Source: Sphingobium sp. MI1205
GTDB taxonomy: Bacteria; Pseudomonadota; Alphaproteobacteria; Sphingomonadales; Sphingomonadaceae
NCBI RefSeq assembly: GCF_001563285.1
Contig: NZ_CP005188.1
Span: forward strand, 2,919,501 to 2,983,500
Length of the DNA: 64,000 nt
Direction of reading: 5' to 3'
Under the pieces are notes generated by a model, which did not search any database, had not been told where the DNA came from, and saw only the letters and a program-made list of their open reading frames with translations. The stretch's first letter is position 1, and each line of letters starts with the position of its first letter. Positions 25,126-34,520 of this stretch are shown here, piece after piece. The position numbers and the translations under genes were made by a program.

Positions 25126-26466
25126 GTGCAGACGAGTCGTTATCAGACAAGCAGCTATGTTCTGCCCATGCGAGGCCGCAGCGGGCCCCCACAGGTACAG
25201 CCTCAGTTCTGGACTGACGAACTTCACAGGTGGGAGTTCATGCTTTTGCAAGGTGCGGTGTTTTTTGCGCCTTATAATTCGTTCCGATATCCAAGCATCT
25301 ACATCACCTTGAGCGACATGATGTTCGCGGGCGCTTTCTTTCTGCGCGTTTCTACCGGCCGGGTTGCCGCCCCCTTCGCCAATCTCACCTGGCTTTGGTT
25401 GCTGGGCCTGCTGATGCTCAGTGGAGGCCTCTTCATCGGCAGTGTCTTCAAGGGTGACGTTGTCCGATGCCTGGTGCTGACCGCGCAATACTGCTTTGCC
25501 TATCTGCTTGTCCCTCTTGTCCTGCTGCGGCGGCCGGAAGAGGAAGTCATCCGCCTGATCAAATGCGGGATATTGGGCATGGTGGCAATGTGCCTTCTGG
25601 GTGCCATCGTCTATTGGGCCGGCCATTACAGCACGGAAAGGGTGCAGATGGCCTTGGTCACGGGCAACAGGCGGCTGCAGGGTTTTGCCGGCAATCCCAA
25701 CGGCATGGCCGTGCTGACGGTCATGGCCATGCCGCTCGTCTGGCTTTTACTGCTTTCCAAACAGATGCGGCCCTGGGTTGCGCTGCTCTGCATGACCCTT
25801 CTCATCACAGGCGTAATCCTGACCAGTTCCAATACCGGCCTCTACAGCATGATCGCTGCTGCCCTGATCTTCTTCGGCGGCAGGCGCAATTTCAAAACCC
25901 TGATCATTATTGCATTGCTCGGCAGCGCGGCGCTGACCTTGGGCCAAAATTATCTTCCCGCAACATTCCAAACCAGGGTCCTTTCCGCAGTAAACTCCGG
26001 TGATCTTTCGAGCGCAGGGACGTTCGAGGGCCGTCAGGAGTTGAACAAGGAAGCATTGGAGATGGCTGATGAGAATCTCCTCATTGGCCTGGGCGCAGAT
26101 CAGTATCGCCATGCCAGCCGACATGGTCTTCCTGTCCACAACCTTTACCTGCTGCTGCTGAACGAAGGTGGCGGCCTCTCGCTGCTGGGATATTTAGTGT
26201 TACTGGCCGTTCCAGTGCTGACGGGAATTGCAGGGTACAGAACTCGATATGGGAAGCTCGTGCTCCTGACGATATTCACCACAGTCGTCACATTTGCCAA
26301 CGCCCTCATGGCGATGCCGCATACTTATGGACGCTGCTGGTTCCTGTTCGTCTTCCTTGCCGTAAGTCCGGCACTGGTGGGGCAGGGTGTGATCAATCCC
26401 CGCTTTTTCCCCTCTACCACGCAGCGCCGAGGCATGCGCAACACCCTTCCACCGCTGGAGAGTTGA
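25126..26466 (+). CDS. Wzy-like polysaccharide polymerase / O-antigen ligase family protein
   Basis: A polytopic membrane protein of up to 446 residues with about 10-12 helices. It contains the O-antigen ligase/polymerase-type periplasmic loop: GRQELNKEALEMADENLLIGLGADQY, then HGLPVHNLYLLLLNEGG, near residues 300-350. It should polymerise lipid-linked repeat units in the periplasm. It starts at GTG 25126, or at ATG 25168, which would remove 14 residues; neither has a clear ribosome-binding site. It faces a convergent beta-helix protein gene 45 bases downstream. Confidence 0.83.
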   Translation: MQTSRYQTSSYVLPMRGRSGPPQVQPQFWTDELHRWEFMLLQGAVFFAPYNSFRYPSIYITLSDMMFAGAFFLRVSTGRVAAPFANLTWLWLLGLLMLSGGLFIGSVFKGDVVRCLVLTAQYCFAYLLVPLVLLRRPEEEVIRLIKCGILGMVAMCLLGAIVYWAGHYSTERVQMALVTGNRRLQGFAGNPNGMAVLTVMAMPLVWLLLLSKQMRPWVALLCMTLLITGVILTSSNTGLYSMIAAALIFFGGRRNFKTLIIIALLGSAALTLGQNYLPATFQTRVLSAVNSGDLSSAGTFEGRQELNKEALEMADENLLIGLGADQYRHASRHGLPVHNLYLLLLNEGGGLSLLGYLVLLAVPVLTGIAGYRTRYGKLVLLTIFTTVVTFANALMAMPHTYGRCWFLFVFLAVSPALVGQGVINPRFFPSTTQRRGMRNTLPPLES

Positions 26467-26511
26467 ATGTCCTTTCAGTGGGGACGGACGATGCCAGACT
26501 TGCCTCCATCT

Positions 26512-28095
26512 TCAAGCCACAGCCGCCTTTAGAAAGCCTCTCAGACCAGCGATCGCGGCGACGGCGAGAGCAACGACACCTGCGGTGACAATCCCGGCTT
26601 TGACGGAGTATCCCTGGGTTTCCGCAAGGCTTGAACCTGTCAACACGTGCCGATGCGCATGATCCAGAAATTCATCCAAATTGGACCATCCATCGCCATC
26701 CACATCTTCCCAAGCATCGTTTCTGTTGGGATCGGTGCCGTTCGCTTTCTCCCAGCTGTCGGCCATGCCGTCACCGTCAGAATCGGTATAAGGCGTCCCC
26801 TCGGTAATCTCGGGAATGGTGCCGGGGTTGTGGCGGATATTGCCCGTTCCCTTTTTCACCTCATCCACAACCCGTTTGTCCACCGCATCCCTGGGAAAGG
26901 CCCCGGCCATCGTCAGCGCGCGATCATAGGCCCGCTTCGCGCCGATGACCGGAACGCCAATGGGACATGACGGTGTCTGCACGATCGCTTCGCGGACGTA
27001 GGCCGGAGGTTCACGATCAATCATCCCGTCAATGTGGTTACCAGCTACGTAGATCCGCGCGCGGCCTGTCGCCTTCACCGACTGACGAGCGACAATATAT
27101 CGTCCAGGGATCATGTTAGGGCCGGCTTTGAAGTAGTTTCCTACTATGTTGACGGGGCTTCCGCCATGTTGTTCCCAAACCTCAACAAAATCGGATCGCG
27201 CATTGTAGATAAGGTTGTTGACGACATCGACACAAGAGCCGGGAAAGAAATTGACATCGGGATTGCGATCTCCGTTGTGGGCGCAGATATTTCCTATGAA
27301 TGTCAGATTCTGTTTTCCTTTCGGATCGCTGCTTAGAAGTGCGCATTTGTCATGTTTGCGCAAACCTTCGGCTAGGATCGAATTGGATATGGTTATATTG
27401 TCGTTTTGGCCTTGCCCGCCAATGCTTTCATCCTCTGCCCATGAAACGCTCACATGGTCGATGATGACGTTGGAGCTTTTTTCGAAGATGATCCCGCTGT
27501 CGGAAGCTCGCGTTTCACCGCGGTTGTCCAGCCGCACCCGGATGTGGCGAATGATGACATCATGCGTGTTTTTGACGACGAGCGGCGTCAAGCCATATTT
27601 GCCGCCAGCATGCGTTATCAGAATTCCACCACCGGGAGCCGTCTGTCCTGCGATAGTTATATAGGGATTGCTGATCACGGGGCGCTCAGTCGTCCAGCGG
27701 ATCACGCCACTCACACGAAAAACGCAAGTGCGCGGCCCCGAAGCGTCAATGCAGGCGCGCAATGTCCCGGGACCACTGTCGGCAAGGCTTGTCACCGCTA
27801 TGATCGCGCCGCCTCGCCCGCCACTGGCATACCGACCATGGCCGACCGCCCCGGGAAAGGCCTCCTGGGTCCTTGCCTCCGCAACAGCCGGGGTAATCAT
27901 CAGGAAGATTATGCATAATTTTGGGAGGCCCCTACGCGCGACGCACGAACGCCCAACGCTTACCCGGGGCAATGCAGCGGCTGGCACGCGTCGGGCATGT
28001 GTCGGCGACATGCCGTCCGCTTGCAAGGGGTGCAGCATGATGTGCCCGGCGGGCACCATTTCCCAGGTCGTGCCTGCTTTTCGCGCCAATTTCAT
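26512..28095 (-). CDS. Pectate-lyase-like beta-helix protein with EF-hand-type motifs and C-terminal membrane anchor
   Basis: Up to 527 residues. A signal peptide (KLCIIFLMITPAVAEA) precedes the lyase-superfamily block PGAVGHGRYASGGRGG, so the first 55 or so residues may be untranslated or an unusual n-region; start uncertain. The beta-helix core matches the protein at 16769-18178 block by block (PYITIAGQTAPGGGIL, NTHDVIIRH, DNITISNSIL, CAHNGDRNPDVNF). Calcium-loop-like DSDGDGMADSWE and DVDGDGWSNLDEF follow. Only this copy ends in a hydrophobic helix (about 497-520) after a linker, suggesting surface or membrane attachment. Role inferred: polymer trimming. Confidence 0.82.
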   Translation of the reverse strand: MKLARKAGTTWEMVPAGHIMLHPLQADGMSPTHARRVPAAALPRVSVGRSCVARRGLPKLCIIFLMITPAVAEARTQEAFPGAVGHGRYASGGRGGAIIAVTSLADSGPGTLRACIDASGPRTCVFRVSGVIRWTTERPVISNPYITIAGQTAPGGGILITHAGGKYGLTPLVVKNTHDVIIRHIRVRLDNRGETRASDSGIIFEKSSNVIIDHVSVSWAEDESIGGQGQNDNITISNSILAEGLRKHDKCALLSSDPKGKQNLTFIGNICAHNGDRNPDVNFFPGSCVDVVNNLIYNARSDFVEVWEQHGGSPVNIVGNYFKAGPNMIPGRYIVARQSVKATGRARIYVAGNHIDGMIDREPPAYVREAIVQTPSCPIGVPVIGAKRAYDRALTMAGAFPRDAVDKRVVDEVKKGTGNIRHNPGTIPEITEGTPYTDSDGDGMADSWEKANGTDPNRNDAWEDVDGDGWSNLDEFLDHAHRHVLTGSSLAETQGYSVKAGIVTAGVVALAVAAIAGLRGFLKAAVA

Positions 28096-28356
28096 TGCGT
28101 AATGATCGCCTACGTGGCGAAAATCGAAACAACTATTCCGGACTTATCCAACGAGGCAGAGCATTCCCCCAAGGGGTGGCGTTTGCCCGAAATCGCACGT
28201 GTGAATTAAGGGGGCCTACTGTAAAAAAGTCGTGATTAGCCAAAGCCAAGGGAATGTCTCGTGACCGGCCGCCATACTCTGCGCTCAATCCCGATCGATC
28301 GATTCCTTCCCAAATGGATATCACTCACCGCGGCGCGGGGATGAGGAGGCGAAGAC

Positions 28357-29520
28357 ATGGCATTCGAAATGCATCCTACGGAAACGCGCGAAGCCTATCT
28401 GACCCCAATATTTCTGGTCACCATAGTCGTGGCAGCTATCCTGCCCATGTTCTTCGAATCCTATAGAGCCGCCTATTTTGGCATCATGTCATATGATGAT
28501 TATTCCCGATATCTGCTGTGGCTGCTGGGCGAACCCGGAGCAGAGATTCCACCCAGCCCTCACCCATATCGTCTCGGTTCCATAATCCTGGCGGCGCCAT
28601 TCTACTATCTGCCGGTCGTTATGTTTTCCGGTCAGGGCATTCAGCAAGCGCCCATATTGATGGATCCCGAACATATCAGAGCATTGCAGGCAATGTGCGC
28701 GGCCAATGCCGCCTATGCGACCCTTTCCGCCTGTATCGGGGGACTTTATCTCGCATTCTGGCGCAATGTTTCGATGGGCTGGGCCTTTTCCGCGGCCCTC
28801 ATGTTCCTTTTACTGACGCGCTACCTGGGCATGGGCTCCGTGGATGGCATAGCGACGCTGCCGCTTATTATCGCGGCCATTGCCATGGTGGAGCGCAGAA
28901 TCGCCACCTTCGCCGCCGCAGTTATTCTCGGGACAATCGTCAACGAGAAAGTGGCGCTGATTGCCTTCTTTGCGACGAGCCTTCGAACGCTGTTCGTCGC
29001 AGAGCATCGCAGGGCTCATTTGGTCATGGCGGGCATCGCCGCCGTCGCGCTTGCAGCTTATGCCGCAGCGGTCCTCACGCTCGCACTGCCTGGCCTCGAC
29101 AATCAACGGGATCCGAGCACCTATCTTTCCGGGATAATCGGTTCGGTCGGCAGTCTCGTCGGCATGAAGGGAGCCTATCAAAATCTTTGGCCGGCGATCG
29201 TCTTGCTCGTCTTGGGGTGGACGGGCATCAGGCAGAGCCGTGATCCTATGGTCTATGTCTGCGATCTGGGCAGCATAATCGCCCTGTTCCTGTTCGCCCT
29301 AGCACTTGACGTTCAGTATAATGTCGGCCGGATAGTCATGTTCTCAATGCCGCTTTTCCTGCTTGGCGCGGTCGAGAGCATGGCGCGGTCATCACTAGGC
29401 GCGGGTTCGCGCGCACTGAATAATTCCGGGCGCAGTGTGGCAAGGTCAAGGGGCTCCATCCCGCCGTTTACGACCCTGGCAGAGGCCGAAGGCTCTAAAC
29501 CCTCGCCAAGCGTTAGCTAA
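28357..29520 (+). CDS. Polytopic membrane protein, possible GT-C glycosyltransferase
   Basis: A 387-residue protein with about 9-10 hydrophobic helices. After the first helix (about 16-33) comes a loop with MSYDDYSRYLLW and then PHPYRLGSII. An acidic pair just after helix 1 is the position of the catalytic acid in GT-C enzymes that use polyprenyl-phosphate sugars. The fold call is tentative and no family name is certain. AGGAGG lies 7 bases before the ATG. The last 25 or so residues are Ser/Pro-rich and look unstructured. The neighbours (small transporter, HAD phosphatase, UbiA-family enzyme) fit a lipid-linked sugar route. Confidence 0.6.
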   Translation: MAFEMHPTETREAYLTPIFLVTIVVAAILPMFFESYRAAYFGIMSYDDYSRYLLWLLGEPGAEIPPSPHPYRLGSIILAAPFYYLPVVMFSGQGIQQAPILMDPEHIRALQAMCAANAAYATLSACIGGLYLAFWRNVSMGWAFSAALMFLLLTRYLGMGSVDGIATLPLIIAAIAMVERRIATFAAAVILGTIVNEKVALIAFFATSLRTLFVAEHRRAHLVMAGIAAVALAAYAAAVLTLALPGLDNQRDPSTYLSGIIGSVGSLVGMKGAYQNLWPAIVLLVLGWTGIRQSRDPMVYVCDLGSIIALFLFALALDVQYNVGRIVMFSMPLFLLGAVESMARSSLGAGSRALNNSGRSVARSRGSIPPFTTLAEAEGSKPSPSVS

Positions 29521-29629
29521 GGAGGCGTGGCGACACCCATGCTCCGCAGGTGCCGAAGAGACGGTGGCTTGGCTAACGACATGTCTGGTAGTCGCACAAG
29601 GCGATGCCTACGAAAAGGAAATCGGATTT

Positions 29630-30073
29630 ATGGCAAAGGCAATGCTCCTCGGACTGATTGTGACAAGCGTACTCCTATCCGCGGCTGCACAGCTGATCCT
29701 GAAGATCGGCATGTCCAGCGCTACAGTGCAAAGCGCGCTAGCCCAATCTGAGCAGTCGTTGTTCCGTGCGGCAGTCGTCATTGCAACCTCGCCTCTGATC
29801 ATTCTTGGGCTTGGCTGCTTCATATTGAGTGCGGTGGTGTGGTTACTGGTTCTGGCGCACGTCGATCTTTCGACGGCTTACCCCTTCATTGGACTGGGCC
29901 TGGTCCTCACGGTAGCGTCGGGCTACTTCATCCTTGGGGAACCAATGCCCATGACCAAGCTCGTAGGGGTCGGAGCCATTGTTTTTGGAGTGGTGCTGAT
30001 CGGCCTCTCCGTGTCCTCGAAGGACAGGGCGGAAAAGCTCTCCGGCGTGCTGGTACAGACGTCACGCCTCTGA
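29630..30073 (+). CDS. Small EamA/SMR-type membrane transporter
   Basis: A 147-residue protein with four hydrophobic helices. Features are SAAAQLILKIGM near the N-terminus and the AHVDLSTAYPFIGLGLVLT segment near 80-98, which match small multidrug resistance and ArnE/ArnF-type flippase subunits. In polysaccharide loci such proteins often flip polyprenyl-phosphate-linked monosaccharides. The ATG at 29630 follows AAAGGA about 10 bases upstream; an in-frame extension upstream overlaps the preceding gene and lacks features. Substrate inferred only from neighbours. Confidence 0.75.
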   Translation: MAKAMLLGLIVTSVLLSAAAQLILKIGMSSATVQSALAQSEQSLFRAAVVIATSPLIILGLGCFILSAVVWLLVLAHVDLSTAYPFIGLGLVLTVASGYFILGEPMPMTKLVGVGAIVFGVVLIGLSVSSKDRAEKLSGVLVQTSRL

Positions 30074-30109
30074 ACCTTGTGCTTACCGGACTGTTACGGC
30101 CGCCAAGCG

Positions 30110-30817
30110 TCAAGCCATTTCCGTATATAGAGGCTGGAACAAAGCGTCCGCAAAAGACGCGAAGCGCTCGACTTCCCCTGAAGCACCACGGGACAAGATA
30201 AGCGCGCGCACATTAAGACGAGCAGCCACCGCCCAGTCTCGATCGACACGATCGCCAATCAGCACCGCACGGTCGGGAGCAACCCCCGTCAACCGCAGCA
30301 GTTTCTCAAGGCCTGTCGGGTCTGGCTTGGGACGGCCCACATCGGGATCAGTAGCGGCGACGACAAAATCGGCGGTGAGGCCCAGCGCGGCGAGCTTCGC
30401 CGCCGCCGGGTAATCGGAAAAGATTGCGATCCGCTTGCCCTCGCGAGCTATTGCTTCGAAGAGCCGCTGGACCCCCGAGCGGCGACAGGCCGCAAGCATG
30501 GAAAGGGGGCGATCTTCCATCCATTCGGCGACCAGCGCGCGCACAGCGTCGGCGGTGCAACCACGCCGGGTCGCGGGAACGGCATATTGAGCAACCAGGA
30601 AGTCCGCGGTCGGGCTTTCCGCCAGCGCCTCACGACAGCGACGAAATTCACGAAGCGTCAGCAGCGTGTCGAGGCTTCGGCGGGCGATCGCGTCGCGCAT
30701 CAGAGCCACCAGCATGCGCGCGCGCAAGCGCTTTTGATCGTAGAGCGTGCCGTCCATATCGAAGATGACGAGATCGATCGCGTTCCAGTCGAACGGAATG
30801 GACATCTGTGCCGCCAT
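30110..30817 (-). CDS. HAD family phosphatase adjacent to UbiA-like gene
   Basis: A 235-residue HAD-IA hydrolase. Motif I is FDMDGTLYD (near 18-26), motif II Ser/Thr is in IAIFSDYP, motif III is GRPKPDPTG, and motif IV is VLIGDRVDRDW. All catalytic residues are present. It starts 12 bases after the UbiA-family stop. A longer in-frame start at 30874 would overlap that gene by 46 bases. Together with the DPPR-synthase-like neighbour it may remove the 5-phosphate from polyprenyl-phosphoryl-5-phosphoribose; this is inference. Confidence 0.8.
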   Translation of the reverse strand: MAAQMSIPFDWNAIDLVIFDMDGTLYDQKRLRARMLVALMRDAIARRSLDTLLTLREFRRCREALAESPTADFLVAQYAVPATRRGCTADAVRALVAEWMEDRPLSMLAACRRSGVQRLFEAIAREGKRIAIFSDYPAAAKLAALGLTADFVVAATDPDVGRPKPDPTGLEKLLRLTGVAPDRAVLIGDRVDRDWAVAARLNVRALILSRGASGEVERFASFADALFQPLYTEMA

Positions 30818-30828
30818 GTCGCGCCCGA

Positions 30829-31818
30829 TCAATCGACTTTTATAAGATAAGGCTGCGAGAGCGAGTCCAGCCATGGCAGGTCCACAAAGGTCGCGACCGC
30901 CACCGCCAGTACCGCCAGGCCAGTCGCGGCCAGCAGGCGGCGCGAACGGAATAGTCGTTCAGGCCGCTGCGCGACCGACCCCTGCCGCAACGCTAACCAC
31001 ATATAGATTGCGAACAGCCCTGCGATGAAAGGGAAGGCGACAATATATTCGAGGCGATACTTAATCAGAAACACGGCAATGAAGAATGCCGACAGCATAG
31101 CGTAGAGGAAGCAGGATACCGTGAGGTTTTCACTCGAATAGCTACGGAACGACTTGCGATAACGGTGCAGCATCTCGACGCCCTGACCAGCAACGACATC
31201 GCGATATTCACTCAGTCGTTTGGCGCCCATCAGGAACGCGCCCCCTGCCCAATATGCTATGACAAGACTGACCGGCGGGAGAGCGCTAGGATCAACCATG
31301 GCCCAGCCAAGCACCAGACGGATCGGGTTATTTACCGATTCGCTGATGACATCGAGATAGACCTTGTCCTTGGTCCGGATCGGCTCGACATTGTAGCTTA
31401 TCCCCGAGAGCCCGAACGCCACCGAAGCGACGAAGAAGAGATGTCCCAGTTGGTAGCCCAGGAATAGCCCAAGGAGCAGCAACGTGAAATATTCGGCATA
31501 AACAAGAGTCGGCGAAAGCGCATGATGAACTGCGGTACGCTTTGATTTGACCGGATGAAAGGCGTCGGATTCGCGATCCAGCCATTCGTTGATGACATAA
31601 TTGGCCGATGCAATCAGGATAGCGCTCAGGAAGCCAATCACCAGTCGATCGATCGAAAAATGCGCCGCGCCCTGGTGGATAGCATAGGCCAACACAATGC
31701 CCGGGATGATGAAGACGTGCTTCGTCATGTGATCAAAGCGCGCGATTGCAAGATAGTCGCGCAGCGATGCTTGAGAGGGAATGGCGCCCGGGTTTGTGGC
31801 GTCAGACTGGTTGATCAT
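30829..31818 (-). CDS. UbiA-family prenyltransferase, DPPR-synthase-like
   Basis: A 329-residue protein with about 8-9 membrane helices. The first acidic motif is NEWLDRESD (residues 77-85), followed by AFHPVKSKRTA, which resembles the NDxxDxxxDRxHPxKxxRP pattern of decaprenyl-phosphate phosphoribosyltransferases. Quinone-type UbiA enzymes lack the HPxK segment. The second motif region is YNVEPIRTKDKVYLDVISESVNNPIRL. The start at 31818 has GGAAGGAG nine bases upstream, so an earlier in-frame start is unlikely. Predicted reaction: PRPP plus polyprenyl phosphate to polyprenyl-phosphoryl-phosphoribose. A quinone-type role is the main alternative. Confidence 0.75.
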   Translation of the reverse strand: MINQSDATNPGAIPSQASLRDYLAIARFDHMTKHVFIIPGIVLAYAIHQGAAHFSIDRLVIGFLSAILIASANYVINEWLDRESDAFHPVKSKRTAVHHALSPTLVYAEYFTLLLLGLFLGYQLGHLFFVASVAFGLSGISYNVEPIRTKDKVYLDVISESVNNPIRLVLGWAMVDPSALPPVSLVIAYWAGGAFLMGAKRLSEYRDVVAGQGVEMLHRYRKSFRSYSSENLTVSCFLYAMLSAFFIAVFLIKYRLEYIVAFPFIAGLFAIYMWLALRQGSVAQRPERLFRSRRLLAATGLAVLAVAVATFVDLPWLDSLSQPYLIKVD

Positions 31819-32216
31819 CACTTTCTGCTCCTTCCGGCAATGCAGATAAGCTAATCCCGCTCGTAGCGATCGCTGACCGAACGAGACTCGCTCGCTGACC
31901 GTTATCATGCGCAATGTTGCAGATAGTATTGCCATAGAGGTCTGCGCCAAACCAGTGTCGCCGCAGGATCAAAAGGGGCAATTTGCGACGCTTATGGATA
32001 TAGGTCAGCGTCATTCCGCCATGATTATGAGTTCGAACAATCCCTGAATTATCAACGTAATGGTAGAAAATCCTCTTCGTTGGCTTGCGTGCAAACGAGT
32101 CTATTCTCTGCCCATTCGAGACTGACCAGGATCTGGGTTGCCCCCCCTGTACATTAGGTCAATTATTATACAGAACTCAGATTATGCCGCCGGCGATCCG
32201 GATCCAGCCAATCTGA
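31819..32216. other. Intergenic region between UbiA-like and Wzc-like genes
   Basis: About 400 bases between two minus-strand genes. It presumably carries the UbiA-operon promoter and the end of the Wzc-like transcript. A minus-strand open frame of about 70 codons at 31802-32014 overlaps the ribosome-binding site of the UbiA gene and has no recognisable domain. No clear terminator is visible after 32217. Confidence 0.5.
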
Positions 32217-34520
32217 TCACGCCATATGGCCTGCACGATCCCGCCAGCGGAACGAAGCTACCCGCTCGTACCAACGACGGCGGGTAGGCATCTCGCCGTC
32301 GAAATATTCCGCTGAATCCATGTAGAACTGAACGGGGTCGCCATAACCGCGGCGCGCATGTTCTGCATAATCCACACGATTTATGACCACGCCGTCCACC
32401 GGCTTTTGCAGCACCTGCAGGGCGGCGCGCACTTGCTCGATCGTGGTGCGACCCCAGCGCACGACCAGCAGGGTGTGGTCGGCTGCCTTCATCAGCATAC
32501 GTGAATCCCGGGTGGCGAGCGTGGGTGGCGCGTTGATGATCATGAGGTCATATTGCTCGCGCAGATGATCCAGCAATTCGTTGACCCTGCCTAGCCGCAT
32601 GAGCGCGACCGGGTTGCGCGCAGGTTCCCGTGCGCTGAGCACAACCGGCTCCACGGCGGTGACCCCAGGCGACTCTGCACTTCCAGGCAATTGTGGCCTC
32701 AAAGGCGCAGGAAGTATGTGACGCGCATCGACAGCCCCGGTCAGATAATCGACCAGGTCAGGCCTTCCATCGGAATCGTCGGTCGAACGTCGCATCTCAT
32801 CACTGGGACGGCGCAGATCGAGATCAATGACGATGGCGCGGCGGCCCATGGCAACAGCCGCCGCGAGCAATGTAAGGGTCACCGTTGATTTGCCATCGCC
32901 CGTGATTGGCGAAGTGATCAGCACCGTCTGCGCCTTTCCGGGCTGGGCTATCTCGGCCACCTCGCTTCCAAGGCCCCGAGCCACTTCGGCGAACAGCGAC
33001 TGAGGATCCTGAAGCACAGGATTCGCCTTCGCCGACATCAGGGCGTCACCGGCCAGTTCCGGCAACATGGCGAAGGTGCGAAGGCCGAACTGATGGTATA
33101 TCTGCTCGGCATTCCAGAGGCGATTATCCGTCAACTCAATCCCAAACACTATCAGCAGTCCAAGAATCAATGACCCCGCGAAGGCGGCGAAGGTTGCGGA
33201 CTTCGGGCGCGGCGAGATCGGATCCTGCGGGACGGCTGCGGGTGACATCAGGCGCGAATGAATGCCCGAAGCGGCAAGACTGGTCTTTACCTGTTCCGCC
33301 CGCGTGCTCATCGCGGCGAATGCGCTGCGAGCCGCCTCCGCATTCCGCTCAAGCGCGTTCAGTTCGACGGTAGCAGCCGTATTCGCAAACGCCTTACCGG
33401 TGATCGACCGAAGCGTTCCTTCCAATTGACCGGCGCGGGATGCCGCGGAGGCGGCCTCGCTCCGCGCCATGCCCGCTTCGCGGGCGGCCTGCGCCTGCGC
33501 CTGCGTTGAAGCCGCGGCAAGAACCCTGGCCTGTTCCTGGCGCATGCTGGTGGACGTTTCCGAGATCTGCGCTTCGAGGCCACGCATCTTGGGATGTTCC
33601 GACCCATACATCATAGCCAGTTCGCTGCGCGTGCGGGTCAGATCATCCAATTGCCGCCTTTGCTGGTCAAGCAAGGGAGAGGTCGCGCCAACCGTCGTGA
33701 TGTTTCCTACAGCCTGCGCTACGCCAGCGGCGCGCGCGCTCTGCGCGGCACGCATGGCGGCGGCGGATGCGGCTTCCGCCGCGATCCGATTGATCTGTGC
33801 ATAATCTTCCGCCCCGCCCGCGCCAGTGAGCAGCTGATGCTCGCGGCGGAAGTCGGCGACCACCCGCTCGGCCTCGTGAGCCTCGGTGGCAAGCCGTGCC
33901 CGCTCGTCATCCAATTGGCGGACGATCTTTGTCTGCCGGTCATCGCGCATGACCGACCGGTGAGCAGCGAGGCTGGCGGGAAACTGGTTGGCGATCTCCG
34001 ACGCCAGATCCGGCGATGTGGACCGCACGGTGATCTCGATGAAATCGGATTCCTTGAGGCTTGTGATCGACGTGCTGGACATCAGCCTCCCGGCAAGGCG
34101 CTGCAACCGCCGATTATCCAGAATCGCGTTTGCGGGGAGCGGCGTCTCGGTAAAGCGCGGATCATAGGCGAGCTTCAAATCCTGCACCACGCGTTCGGCG
34201 AGAGAGCGGGACCGATAGATGCCAGCTTCATTGGCGACGCGCTGCTGGTTGCGCGCGGCCAGATCCGGCGATCCGCTATCATCGTTCAGTTCAACCTGGA
34301 CCGTCGCAGTGGCTTGATAAACAGGCGTTGCCGTCAATTGTATCAGGAGAACGGTCAGCACGGTGAAGAACACGATTGCGCCAAGCAACAGTTCATGCCG
34401 GCGGATAATCTTGATGACCTGGCGAACCGAGAGGCCGGAAGGTCCTGTTCCACCTTCAACCGGCCGGTCAGATCTGTCTTCGAGAAGCGGTGCGTTCAGC
34501 GTTCCCGATTGCGATAACAT
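32217..34520 (-). CDS. Wzc-like polysaccharide co-polymerase with BY-kinase domain
   Basis: A 767-residue inner-membrane protein. The N-terminal Wzz domain has a first helix (about 45-65), a long periplasmic coiled-coil-rich Ala/Glu/Arg region and a second helix near 435-455. The C-terminal tyrosine kinase domain has Walker A PITGDGKST with K544 and Walker A' VIDLDLRRP. In the Walker B strand LMIINAPPT the usual Asp is Asn (N663, AAC codon). A Tyr cluster (RRGYGDPVQFY..SAEYF) near the C-terminus fits autophosphorylation sites. It should control chain length and export. The ATG at 34520 has GGAGG eight bases upstream. No Wzb phosphatase gene is in the window. Confidence 0.9.
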   Translation of the reverse strand: MLSQSGTLNAPLLEDRSDRPVEGGTGPSGLSVRQVIKIIRRHELLLGAIVFFTVLTVLLIQLTATPVYQATATVQVELNDDSGSPDLAARNQQRVANEAGIYRSRSLAERVVQDLKLAYDPRFTETPLPANAILDNRRLQRLAGRLMSSTSITSLKESDFIEITVRSTSPDLASEIANQFPASLAAHRSVMRDDRQTKIVRQLDDERARLATEAHEAERVVADFRREHQLLTGAGGAEDYAQINRIAAEAASAAAMRAAQSARAAGVAQAVGNITTVGATSPLLDQQRRQLDDLTRTRSELAMMYGSEHPKMRGLEAQISETSTSMRQEQARVLAAASTQAQAQAAREAGMARSEAASAASRAGQLEGTLRSITGKAFANTAATVELNALERNAEAARSAFAAMSTRAEQVKTSLAASGIHSRLMSPAAVPQDPISPRPKSATFAAFAGSLILGLLIVFGIELTDNRLWNAEQIYHQFGLRTFAMLPELAGDALMSAKANPVLQDPQSLFAEVARGLGSEVAEIAQPGKAQTVLITSPITGDGKSTVTLTLLAAAVAMGRRAIVIDLDLRRPSDEMRRSTDDSDGRPDLVDYLTGAVDARHILPAPLRPQLPGSAESPGVTAVEPVVLSAREPARNPVALMRLGRVNELLDHLREQYDLMIINAPPTLATRDSRMLMKAADHTLLVVRWGRTTIEQVRAALQVLQKPVDGVVINRVDYAEHARRGYGDPVQFYMDSAEYFDGEMPTRRRWYERVASFRWRDRAGHMA

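Noticed and set aside
31802..32014. A 70-codon minus-strand frame upstream of the UbiA-like gene
   Set aside because: It covers the strong ribosome-binding site of the UbiA-like gene, and no domain or homologue pattern is visible. It could be a decayed gene end but I cannot support that.
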